A DNA stretch of 64,000 nt from Euwallacea fornicatus (Eukaryota > Arthropoda > Insecta > Coleoptera > Curculionidae). The notes beneath the pieces were generated by a model. That model saw only the letters and a program-made list of their open reading frames with translations, was not told the DNA's origin and did no database searches. Below are positions 12,440 through 23,848 of the stretch, in pieces (the first letter of the stretch is position 1; every line of letters starts with the position of its first letter). The stretch is taken from assembly GCF_040115645.1 (NCBI RefSeq), contig NC_089549.1, positions 1,860,001 to 1,924,000 on the forward strand, read 5' to 3'. Both the position numbers and the translations under genes were made by a program.

Positions 12440-14887
12440 GTGACTTTGTAACTAAACTTTTAGTTTTAATCCTCACGTACCAACAAGCTCATCTAGGCGT
12501 GACACCGACAGCAACATAGTCCAATGTTTCTTAAGATTGTCTCTCCCGTACACCCTGTATCTACGTCTCCATGTAGACGGCTCACCCACGTAATACCCAT
12601 CATAGTACATAACTGCGGTTCACTCACTTAAATTACTTCTGATTTCACGTTTAATTTTGGACGTAAGAAATAAACACCATCATGTTTTCTGAGTAAATAT
12701 CTATATGGTTTGTTGGCGCTGCACTACCCTATTTCTTTTTTTTTTTAATTGATTATTACTTGGCTCAAAGCAATCTTCACTGTTTGATTGAATTGGATGG
12801 AAATTGCACTCTGCCCAATTCTGGATTGGCATTCACAACGCGAAGCAGAGAATTACATAAACATCTGTTTCCAATTCTGTTCCCTACCACAACACAATAA
12901 TGTCTGACGTTAATTATTATTGTAAACAATGTCGACACCTGGAATTGATTTAATTAGATTTACTCCTACTGCAAAAATCATCCCACACGTGAATTTTATC
13001 AATACTTTTCTGGATCATGTATGGATTTGTGTAAAACACATCACTAATCACTATAATGCTCAATCCAGTGAATCGATACGTACATAGACAAACTACGAAA
13101 CAATGAAACATGAAATACACGACGCCTGGAACTGAAAACTTGTCAGTAAACTTATTTTTACACTTTAAAATATTGGAATTTGTCCAGTTTTCGCTTTATT
13201 GTCAGTTTTAAATAAAATGAGCCGTGGGTTGCTGATTACAGCAATAATAACCTGCCCGTCTAAGATAGATCCGAGGATGAATTATTTTTGACTCGTGTCT
13301 TGAGCCAGACTCCACTGCTGCTGTAATTTGAGTATGTTTATAAGTTGTCGGGACAAGCGAAATCCGTTTGTAATTAAAGCTATCTAGTATTTAAAAATCA
13401 TTTAACCCATCTAAGATCGTTTAAATAAGCCTGAAAATGGCTTGAAATAATAATTGAAGCTCAGACTTCTAAGAGGAAGCTGCCTTATGTCTTAAGTAAG
13501 CACTTTCATCTACAATTATTAGAAAATTTTTAAGGGGTGTTCAAAAAAGACTGTATGAATCTTCAGGAATTTATAGGGGACACTTAAGCGAATGTTTTTT
13601 GCATACAGACCCTTAGTCAATAATAATCCGTTCCTCCAAAAACATGACTGATACAAAAAATATTATCTAACACATTCATACATTTTTACATATTTGTTAT
13701 ATTTTCTTGCATTTCTGCTAGTTCTCCCGTATGTATACATTTTACGAACAATTTTATTTCACATTTTCGTCAACGGTTTACCCCAAGGAATTAGACCTGC
13801 AGGGTCTCCAACATATAAGACAATACCAGTATACTCACCATGATACTTTACAAGCTTCAAATTTGGATCCAAGCCTGGATCAAAACCTTTCTCTTTTTTT
13901 CCAGATCGAAATTTATATATGAAAGTAACAGCAAACATTTTTACTTAGACACTAGTAACAGCAATTTCCACTCTGATTATACCTATCACAAGGTTTTGTG
14001 GTGAATGATCATATTATGCTTGGTATCATGAGGGCCAAGTGCAAATAAGTTAGATATGTATATTGATTCTATTGTTCCAGACTATAATTTAATAACAGTG
14101 ATTAGCATCAGAGATAACTAATGTTAATAACAATTCAATTTGAACTACGTCAGACTACAGCTGAACAATATTAGCAAAAGTAGATCAAGTTGAAAATGAG
14201 TTTTGTTCATTGTAAGGTAGAAAGTTGTGTATGTTTAAAATTGATTTGCAGTAAAGATGCCATATATCTTTAACTGATATATCATCCACTTTCAATAATT
14301 ACTAAATAAGTAGACAACATGCACCTAACACTTATCAGCAAACAAATTAGTACCAATTTCAGAAAATGAACACAATAATAGTAAAAGTATTTGAAAATAC
14401 AGTGATTGTATGCAATCTCAGTTTAGGTACCCATTTGAGTACTTGTTTTATGCTGATGCTCTAATTATTGTTAATAAGAGGGGCGAAAGCTGAGAAAGAA
14501 ATTCATTGGTAATAAATAAAGTAGAAAGTGCTGTAATTATTTATATATATTTTTCACAGTTAAATACTATGAGAGTTAGGTACGGGGTTGCTACATCAAT
14601 TGTAGAATTCATAAGAAATTTAATTCATAACTAATTAAAAAATATTATTTGAATCAATTTATGCCCACCCTGTAATAAGATGTCAAAAATAAGCAGTTAA
14701 AAGTTGGTTTATACAGAAATTGAAATAAAATAAGAAATAAGATAAAAATAAAATAAATTATAATTTGTTTGATCCTGATACAGTCCAAACAGAATAAGAA
14801 AGAAAGAAAAATATAGTGTATCTTACTGAGAATAAAAAATTTTTTAGTTGAGCTTTGTCCTGTTTCTGAGCACAGTTGTCATCAGTT
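12440..14887. other. Intergenic, AT-rich, no gene seen
   Basis: No coding region is supported. Transposon-end-like words occur (CACCCTGTATC near 12552, GGGGTGTTCAAAAAAGACTG near 13535), but I could not pair them into an element. The stretch before 14888 should hold the 3' untranslated region of the minus-strand gene that ends there. Confidence 0.45.
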
Positions 14888-15703
14888 TTAGATAACTAAG
14901 ATTGAGTTGAATACTGACTTGTTTCTCCTAAATTTGTTCCTTGTAAATTTTGACATTAATAAGAAATACATTGTTATGACAATAATAGCTATTTGACCAA
15001 AAAACAAATACTTGAAGAGTATTCGCTTATACATATGACGGTCAGATTTGGTAGAACTCAACTTAAATTGCTGCATCCATTCAACATCTCCATCTAAATA
15101 TATTAGTGATGGAATATTGAAATCTAAAAAATGATTCTTTTAAAGATATAAATGTTTGGATCTATAAAATAAACCTGCATAGAACTGTTGATGAAGTATA
15201 CCAGGAGCATAGTTTCCATGGAAATAGGGCAATGAACCCTCAAATAGACCAAAGACAACCTTCTATCACTAAATTTAGTCATAATTTGACTTTTATTAAT
15301 TAACTTCTCAAGCAAGTTTTCAATACATACTACTATCAGGTACTGAATATTTGCACGAAGAATTCATAAACCCAGACATAAAGTTCAGTTTTGATCTAAT
15401 ATTAGAATAACTGGCTTCAGAGTTTCACTATTTAGCCTGAAAACTAAAATAAATGCCAAGAGGTCAATGAAGCCTATCCAAAATAAATAAAAAAAAGGTG
15501 CTTGGCCCACATTCATGTTTCCTGGACTTGCTTTCTACAGCAGAAGAATTTATTTGGAAAAGCGATATTTTACGAAATCTACTTGGTACTGAGTACTCAA
15601 AGTTGCATATATGATTGTTTGGTTTATTCCTATCACTAATACCCAAATTTGGAAAAAACAACTTACCTTGAGTCAATTTACTGGTTTTCGTTGTGGAGGT
15701 CAT
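14888..15703 (-). CDS. Small single-pass membrane protein, family not recognised
   Basis: Proposed exons 15703-15667, 15414-15331 and 15123-14888 are phase-consistent (37+84+236 nt) and give 118 residues. Exon 1 begins MTSTTKTSKLTQ and has a strong GTAAGT donor. Exon 2 codes a Ser/Asn-rich stretch (SKLNFMSGFMNSSCKY) and ends at a GTATGT donor. Exon 3 has the segment IPSLIYLDGDVEWMQQF and one clear hydrophobic helix (YLFFGQIAIIVITMYFLLM), then a basic tail (FTRNKFRRNK). The basic tail suggests the C-terminus faces the cytosol. The exon 2 acceptor is weak. A competing open segment at 15262-15175 (KVVFGLFEGSLPYFHGNYA...) also joins exon 3 in frame, so the middle of the model may be wrong or alternatively spliced. 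No function is assigned. Confidence 0.5.
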
Positions 15704-16732
15704 TTTTTAAAAGGATTTATCGAATGAAACTCGCGCCGAAATGCATTATTGTGTTTCTTTATGAAACGAAGTACTTCTGTTCGGTTTTGCAAACCAATTT
15801 TTCCTTATTTCAAAAACCATTTCCCCGAGATAAAATTAAATTATAAAATATTTTAATGAAAAAAGGTAATTAGGGCTTTAGTGCCTGACACTTGACAACC
15901 CACATGTTTTGACGCTTGACCAATCGCGGGATCGATATAATTTGAATTTCTCTTTATTGACATGCGCAATCAGCGATCCTATGAGGGCGACATCTAAGCG
16001 CAAATGATATGAAATTAAAAACTTAATTCTGGTGCCGCCTATTACAAAATTAATCGTTGATATTATAAATAAAACAACAAATAATAATTATTATTATAAA
16101 ATACAAAACAGAATAGCATGCTAGTGGAAAAGCCAACTTGGAAAGAAAAAAACTAGTGAGAGGGGATATGTGAAGACAATGGAGAGATTGTTAATTAGTC
16201 AGCCAAATAAATAGCAAATTAAGTAAATGTATAACGCTCCAGTGGTACAGTTTTTTTAAATTTATGTAAGGGTAATTTTATTACTCTTAAAAAGCTTATC
16301 AGCTTTCCTCTTTATAAACGTCTTAAACTCGGAAGCTCTTGTACAAAAGCATTCTTTAATATTTACATAATGCACACATTCTGAGTGGCGTCACAAGTAA
16401 AAAACATGAGGTGCATTTGTCAGTTATCATATTGACAACACCAACCACGACATCTGAACAAGGAGACTCAGAAGCTCACAGCACGTTAAAATATCAATCT
16501 CCAGTTCTTAATATAAAATTATTAATTTAAAGTGTGATTTGTAATTCCTTAATCTTTATTTAATAGTAGTGAATTTTTTAATTTGCTGAAAACCAGGTAA
16601 ACCAAAATTTGATACCTTTTCCTTGCTCTTAGTATGACTGATGCCCGCGCCCTATATGAAAATGGCGACGTTTCAGTAATAATAGGAATACAGTTTTAAA
16701 ATTTTCTGATTTTGTAGATAAAACTGAGTAAA
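15704..16732. promoter_or_regulatory. Intergenic region between divergent genes
   Basis: This 1 kb separates the start codons of the minus-strand membrane-protein gene (15703) and the plus-strand Rbp1 gene (16733), so it should contain both 5' untranslated regions and promoters. It is AT-rich. I see no TATA box or other element I would name with confidence. A non-coding first exon of Rbp1 may end a little before 16730. Confidence 0.4.
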
Positions 16733-19714
16733 ATGTCTCCATATCGTGAATGGGACATCTCCTGCAAAGTCTATGTTGGGAATTTGGGTTCTTCAGCCAG
16801 CAAACATGAAATTGAAAGTTCATTCAGCAAGTATGGTCCTTTACGAAATGTGTGGGTGGCTCGAAACCCTCCAGGCTTTGCATTTGTTGAATTTGAAGAT
16901 TCTCGGGATGCCCAGGACGCAGTAAGAGGCTTAGATGGCACGTAAGTACCTACAACATTTGGGTTTTCTATCACTTATCTGATAATTCCAATATGTAAAA
17001 TTATAACTTGGTAACCAAATTTTAATTAATTTAATTTTTTAAGACGTTGCTGTGGAGTCAGAATCAGAGTTGAAATGTCCAGTGGCAGATCACGCAGGGG
17101 TGGAGGCAGTGGGGGCAGACGGAGGTATTCACCACGAGAAAGGTAAGTGTTTTTCAAAGTTTTCTTTTTATTCACAAATGCTATTGTCTTATACAGTAGT
17201 CTTCCAAGTTTTGAAATTAAGCATGATACATTTGCGCGATGACAATAAGGACGAAAGTAACTATGAGAGTATTACTTGGCAGGTTTATTCATAAAATATA
17301 TGGATCTTTTGTTGCAAATATATTGCTAGAATAAATTGAAATGGAAAAGTTTTTCAAGTCATATGCAAAGTAAATCATGAAATTCTGTTATTATTTCATC
17401 AACTAAGAAGATTCTGAATGCTTAGTTTTTCAGCAATAAAATAAATTGCATTTAATCATCCATCAATACATTGATTTTATACCAAAAAAATATATTAAAT
17501 TTATTAAAACTTATACCATGTTCTGTTCTGCATAAAAATTTACAAGGTGTTTTCATTGTGTTTTAGAATTTAAAAATATGGAATTATGTGAATTTTTTTG
17601 AAATTTTTGGCTAAAGTAAACCAAACAATTGTCTATTGTTAATGTGATAAGCTTTATGTCTTGGCAATATTAAATTTAAAAAATGCTTAGTCAAATTGGG
17701 AGCAGTTATTTGATTGGATCTATAACTGGTCAGTTATCAGGGAAGATCCCTTCCCAATCCTACAACAAGCCTGTAATTGTAACTTTTCCTTTACACTGAG
17801 CCTGATAACAATTGAAGAAAATAAAAATGGTCTTCAACAAAGCTTAGTCAGATACTAGGTGATATTGATGATTGAAGATTCAAAATCTATAGTTTATGAA
17901 ATTTTACAAGAATAATGAAAAATTTTATCTTATCAATTTTTTCTGTGGATAATTTGTATTAATTCTGTGTTTATTCTAATGTGAATAACCTGCTAATTTA
18001 GATGTGGTCACGTGGTTTAATTTATTATGCATACATGCCACTCATTTTTTTATTATATACAAGATATGATATGTCAGATTGTTCAAATGATTATAAAACC
18101 CTCATCCAAAGAGTCATTCAACATAAAACCTTCAAACTAGAGAATAGATCAAAAGTTAAAAGATAAAGTTGAAATTTAGATTGGCCTCTGTATAACTTGC
18201 TTTTAATTTCCAGACTGTATATCCTCTTTAAATACAATAAAGTTCATATTAGAGAAATATAGGTTCCTAAAAATGCCAACAGTGCAATTCAAAAATCCAA
18301 TTATTTTTTGGAACATACAGAAGTACTATTCAAAAAATTTATTAAAGAGCACAATGCTAATACTTTCTTCTCTAGAACTTGTGACCACATCTTAATACTT
18401 TTGAGCAAAGAACGGGGGGTAAACAGGTTTGTGGGCGTTACAGGGTGCCTTCAGCAATGCTGCTGTTCCACCAACTCATCCCCCCTTGAGACTACACATC
18501 ACCTCCCTACCGTCCCCAAGGAATTCAATGAACACATCATCTTTAAAAACATCGCGTGAAACCCGTCCATAAACCAAATTCTAAGGCATTTTTGTCTCGA
18601 ATAAAATCGACAATGCCCCCATTACGTCAGTCGACGCGACAACGCTGCACGTCATCGCCGTGGCAACGCTGCACGACTACCACACCCGACAATTCCCCTA
18701 TCAACGTGGCAACGCTGCATGAGTCAAACTCAACGACTACCCACCAACGAAATTTCAGCTATAAATTTCTGCTTTCTTCCACCAACTATTCAACATTCAA
18801 CGCAAATGTCTGGTGGGCTATATATTTGATAAAACGTTTATGTTATTTTCACACTATTGAGGGTTTTAGCATGTTTTATTGATAAGGCATTGCAGACACC
18901 TTGTCATGCAGTTCTCCAAGAAAGGTTCAAGTACCTGCAATGCACTATTCAATAAAATGTTGCAAATAAATGCTATTGTTAATAGCCAAAAGGGTCTGGA
19001 ATACTTTTCAATATGAATTTGAAAATTAATGTGATGTGGTTTATTGAAACTGGATTTGGCACACTCCTCTATGTTGCTCCAAAGTGCGGGGGAAAAGTAA
19101 GAAATATTGGATATTTATTATAACTTTTCATCTACTCCCTATGCAAATTGTAAGACCTTGCTAAAAGCCTGCACCTGTCAAAGTGGAATGATTTGAGTCA
19201 GAGTGCCAAATTCAATCCCATAAAAATGTATCATTGCAGTAAGTAATTCTGACACTGACCTTTTAAGTATAACTTCATCTGCTTCTATACAGGAAGAACC
19301 AATAGTAAGTGGACAGTTGAGTAAGATAACTTTTTTAAAAATCCATTTGTTATTTTCCTTTTTCCTAATAGTACGTCCGCACGACATTGGACTGTCATTT
19401 GATTTTAGATTAAATTCTGTATCAGTGATACATTTTTAATAGCTTTCCCTGCAACCTGTATATTATCACTAGAATCGTAGGAAATTTTGACATGTGTTTA
19501 ATATAGTTGTTAATGGTACAGTTTGCAATTCTTCCTTGTCAAAGTTTCCTCTATCTGCTGTCTTTGGAATCCCCAACCTTAGATCATTTTAATTTATTAA
19601 GATATCCAAATTTATAGGTCCAGATCGCCAAGAAGGTCAAGGTCTCGTTCCAGATCACGTGGTCGCAGATCTTACTCACGCGACCGCAGAAGCGACTCTC
19701 GCGATCGTCGTTAA
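16733..19714 (+). CDS. Rbp1: Rbp1 / SRSF3-type SR splicing factor
   Basis: Nuclear SR protein that binds exonic enhancers and promotes spliceosome assembly. Exons 16733-16941, 17044-17142 and 19618-19714 join in frame to 134 residues, matching the size of the insect protein. The RNA-recognition motif occupies residues 10-85, with RNP2 KVYVGNL at 12-18 and RNP1 GFAFVEF at 48-54. The linker has RCCGVRIRVEMSSGRSRRGG, and a compact RS domain of SR/SRD dipeptides (SRSPRRSRSRSRSRGR) ends the protein. Exon 1 stops inside the RRM, as in related genes. The second intron is 2.5 kb, far longer than the first, and holds a GC-rich island with a candidate poison exon. SR genes commonly control themselves this way. 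Confidence 0.95.
18444..18489 (+). other. Candidate poison cassette exon start in Rbp1 intron 2
   Basis: GTTACAG at 18437-18443 is a possible 3' splice site. Splicing from the phase-2 donor at 17142 to 18444 would read 14 codons and then meet TGA at 18487-18489. That would cut the protein off before its RS domain and mark the mRNA for decay. The surrounding 18415-18760 is clearly richer in G and C than the rest of the intron. The downstream donor was not identified, so only the start and the stop are given. Confidence 0.35.
18635..18723 (+). repeat. Threefold GCAACGCTGCA repeat in Rbp1 intron 2
   Basis: The word (G/A)CAACGCTGCA(C/T)G occurs at about 18638, 18662 and 18708. The second and third copies extend to GTGGCAACGCTGCA. 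Spacing is irregular (25 and 46 bp) and the spacers differ, so this is not a simple tandem array. It lies inside the GC-rich island of the intron, which fits repeated protein-binding sites in DNA or pre-mRNA. Confidence 0.6.
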
Positions 19715-21708
19715 ATGGATGAAGTTTATCAGTGAATTATATTTAGATTAGACATAGGCCACATGAGTAAATCTACAGTGTTATTGCTTTTACCATACAT
19801 TAGATGCTCATTGACGGCCGTAGGTGGCAGTGACCCTCAGGGAATCATAGTTTATACAAAAATGAAGAAGTTATATCCGGAAAGTTGTTTTTGAGAATAT
19901 CAGTATAGTTCGCAGAATTTACAACTAATTAATGAAATAATTGATGGCATTATGCATGAATGTAATTTGGGATGCAAAACGCTTGAATGCACGTAATGCA
20001 CAAGTGTTTTCCTCTATCCTAGATTGCCTAAAAGCATATTTCCCTAAAATTATCTACACTTTTCGATGAACATATTACATTCGGAGGAGAATTTCATTCA
20101 CCAAATGCTACATATTGGTGAAACCTATGTAGCCTATGTATTTTGGCTTGTAGTCAGTTATTGACAGAAATTTTATGGCGATAAAGTTTACCAGCGTCTG
20201 TTCTTATAGTAACAATTGTTTCTTAGTCGAATATTTGATTTTTAAAGGAGGATCAATCGTGAATGAAATTCTCTATGAATCATTTCGATATTGACAGCTT
20301 TTTTCTCCAACTAGAGGGTCTTCAGAAACTGTTGCTAGTTAATACTGAGATGACTTTGTTTTTTCAAGAACGCTTGAAATAATTATGTGCGTGTTCCAAG
20401 TGAGAGACGTTGGTAATTTCAATTATATAAAGAAACCCTTTCATAGTGTTTAATAGTGTTATCTATGTTGATGAGGTTGTAAGTTGTAATCTTTTCTGAA
20501 TCCTTTGTGTATCACTATTTTGTTTATTTTTAAGTAAATATTGTTTAAATGAGGAGCATTAATTACCGATTTTATATAAGTTTTCTAAATATAACAATAT
20601 CTACGTCATTAGGTATGGTACATACATTATTTTTTTCTGCAATTCCGGTAAAGTAGATTAACCGCAGATATTTGCAAAATGAAAGGACCACTATCGCAAT
20701 TGTGCGTATAAAGCCTTTCGCAGCACTTTCTCAACTTTCACATTATTAGCAGTTAGAATAATAGGTTGGTAATTTTGACTTTTTATAAGCTATCACAATG
20801 TATTATTTTAATATACATATTTCATGCGAGCCTTAGCCACTTAATTCTATATATGTAAACATGTTTTTGTATAAGAATATAGGTAGAGTGCAAGCAAAAC
20901 CGTGTTTTATTTAAAATTCCTTATTTCCCATAAACGTATTTAAACGAAGGTTCGGGAAGTTGTCACAACGCTGCAGGTTAAGAATTTAATTTCTTTGCCA
21001 GGTCAGTATCTATACTCCCAATTTGGAAGTAAATATAATAGAAAAGCGCGAATAAAACATTTTGCGAACCTATATATTATAAAATTTTTGATAAAATTGG
21101 TACTCAGTCTCAAGATCAACACCATCAGTATGAGGATATCGGAAATGGTAGGTATTTCTTAATATATAATTATTATACCTGTTATTAGCGCATTGTGATA
21201 TTTTGTCCCCCAATGAGAAAAGTTCCCCATCGACATTATTAAAGTAGAATGTGGATCTGTGTTTACCACAAAGGGAACTACTGTGGAAGAATTAAGTTAC
21301 AATCTTTTCAAAATTTGTACTACTATCGCTTAATATAGAGTAAACTATCACCATATACTCTCCCAGTTAATCTTAACATTTATTGCATTTCTAATAGGAA
21401 AAGAACACTCAAAATCTTTATTGAATATATGCAATAAAATGTGTGTATTTTATGTTTATTGACATTTTAAGTGTAACACATATGATCGTTCTTATAAAAA
21501 AAAACATAATATTAACATAACTCTACATTAGTATGTGTTAAACTTAATGTAAAATTTACCCATATTTTTATCTTTTCTGAAGTTTATATATTTTTTTTTA
21601 CCATACGCACAAACAAATAATGAATAAATAGGAAAACTCACGCAACATAACACATCACATCACACATATCACATTCTAGTGAATTGTCTTATTTAAAAAA
21701 GTGTTCAT
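19715..21708. other. 3' untranslated region of Rbp1 and gap to the convergent PPAT gene
   Basis: Rbp1 (+) and PPAT (-) converge here. Possible AATAAA signals on the + strand lie near 21043 and 21430. TTTATT words near 21418 and 21455 could serve PPAT on the minus strand. No coding region is supported. Confidence 0.45.
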
Positions 21709-23848
21709 TTACCAATCTAGGTCCGGGTTTTTCACAGGATCACCCCCTGGGTACACACCGTTTAAGCATGCAGTGCAATGACCCACTTTTGAATTATTTT
21801 TGGTCTTCATATCCGACCTTACAGCTTTTATCAAACCTGGCAAACTGAGGTACTCCAAACTATCCGCACCTAAAATACGATCACGTAGTTTTTGAAAAAA
21901 TGTCATTTGTTAAAATTGATTTAAATTAGATTAAGTTTTATTTGGTTTTAGGGTTCCAGAAGATATATCGCAACGCAATATCTATATCTATCATATCTAT
22001 CACCATATTCATTACTGTTATCATCGAACCTTGACTTACCAACATATTTCGCCAATTCTCTAGAGTTTAGTTTGTTGGCTATCAATTCTTCTCGTGTGGG
22101 AATATTTATTCCCATATAGCAAGGGAACTGCAATGGAGGGCTTGCCACTCGAATGTGCACCTAAAAATAAATAATTAATAATTAATTTGATCGATAGTAT
22201 TGTGATTTTTAAGTCCGCTCACCTCAGTTGCCCCAGCATTCCTCAATAATTTAATAATAGGCCCAATGGTGTTCCCTCTAACAATAGAGTCATCAACCAG
22301 GATTATTCTTTTGCCCTTAACCATTCCAGACAAAGCTCCAAATTTCTTAGCAACCAATAACTGACGTAATCGATTACTGGGCTGAATGAATGATCGTCCG
22401 ACGTAACGATTTTTGCATAAGACTTCACCAAAGGCAATTCCGCTCTGAAAAGGAGAAAGATTAACTTCACAGTTAAGGTTAAAAAAGGGCTGCGTTTACC
22501 TGTCGGGAAAATCCATGAGCTGCTGCATTTCCAGATTCCGGTACTGCGCTGACTATGTCAGCCTCTACTGGATGTTCTACAGCCAGCTGCTTACCACATT
22601 GCAGCCTCACCGCATATACCATTTGGCCTTCGAAGATTGAATCGGTTCTAGCGAAGTAAACATATTCAAATATGCAAAATGCCTGTAAGAGTTTTTGTTT
22701 AAATTTGTTAATTTGGTTTATTTGTGTTCAAGTATACCGAAGCTTCATTGTCGGGCCTTTGGACAATATCAATAGTCCGAATTCCATGACGAGTCATTTC
22801 AATTATTTCCCCAGGATACACCTCTCTAACGTATTGGGCACCTATCGACAAGAATCCACAGGATTCCGAGGCCACTACCCATCCTTCAGCTTCCTTATTT
22901 TCGTTGCAGTACTCCGACAATTCTGCACAAAAACAAATTACTTTGTGAATACATTAAAGGCTATACGAACTTACGTTCATTAATAGCTACAATTTTGCCC
23001 ATGCATAAAGGTCGATTCCCATACGGATCCCTTAAGGCATAGATTTTATTTTTCAACATAATCACAAGGGAGTAACTGAGAGGAGCCAATTGCATGAAGT
23101 GTTTGATTCTTGCAGGCCAATCGGGTTCTCCATTGGGTTCTCCTTCAGGTGGATTCAAACAAAGCGCTTGGGTTATGAGCTCACTATCTGAATGGGTAGA
23201 TAAGCCAACTCCATGTTCTAGTACCTGAATCACAGCATAAATCAAAAAACATAATTATATTTTTCAAAAACGTTTTTACTCACTTGCTTTCGCAGAGTAT
23301 CGCAGTTAACCAGTTCCCCATTGTGAGCTACGGCCAAAGCCCCATGGGCTGTGTGTACAACAAAAGGTTGGCAATTGACTTCTTCTGAGGCAGCCGAGGT
23401 GGAATACCTGGTGTGTCCTATCCCTACGCTCCCCCTGAGCCTTCTTATGGATTCGTCTGTGAATATGTTGCTCACCATGCCCATTCCTTTCACCACGTTG
23501 AAATGTTTAGAAGATTTGCCTTCGCTGGTTACAATACCTGCAGATTCCTGACCCCTGAAAGGTATCGTTAGTTATTATTCGTCATAAGCTTCAAGTTTAA
23601 CTGGCAGACCTGTGTTGTAAAGCCACAAGACCCCAGGTGATAATCTGTGAAATCTCCAAATTTGTGGGCCATTCTCCGGTGCCAATGGCACCAAATACAC
23701 CACATTCATGTGTTAGCCCAGAAAGAGTTTCGCCTCGGTTTTTTCTTTTAGAGTGTCCAATTGTGCCCTCTTCTACATCGTATGTGACTTGGTTAGTGGA
23801 GGGAGAGAGTCTCTGTTCAATGGTTTCGTTTTGTAGAGTAGTCTCCAT
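21709..23848 (-). CDS. Prat: Amidophosphoribosyltransferase (glutamine PRPP amidotransferase)
   Basis: First committed enzyme of de novo purine synthesis, moving amide nitrogen of glutamine onto PRPP in the cytosol. Exons: 23848-23610, 23554-23284, 23224-22975, 22922-22738, 22682-22500, 22444-22223, 22160-22040, 21869-21709. Phases agree and give 543 residues, the usual size. A propeptide of 48 residues precedes the N-terminal nucleophile Cys49 (THE-CGVFG), so self-cleavage is expected. The class II glutaminase domain includes GIGHTRYST. The phosphoribosyltransferase PRPP loop is at 425-434 (ILVDDSIVRG). Cys318, Cys464, Cys522 and Cys525 (the last two in GHCTACLNG) sit where the iron-sulfur cluster ligands of the B. 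subtilis-type enzyme lie. It is transcribed away from PAICS, which acts later in the same pathway. Confidence 0.97.
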
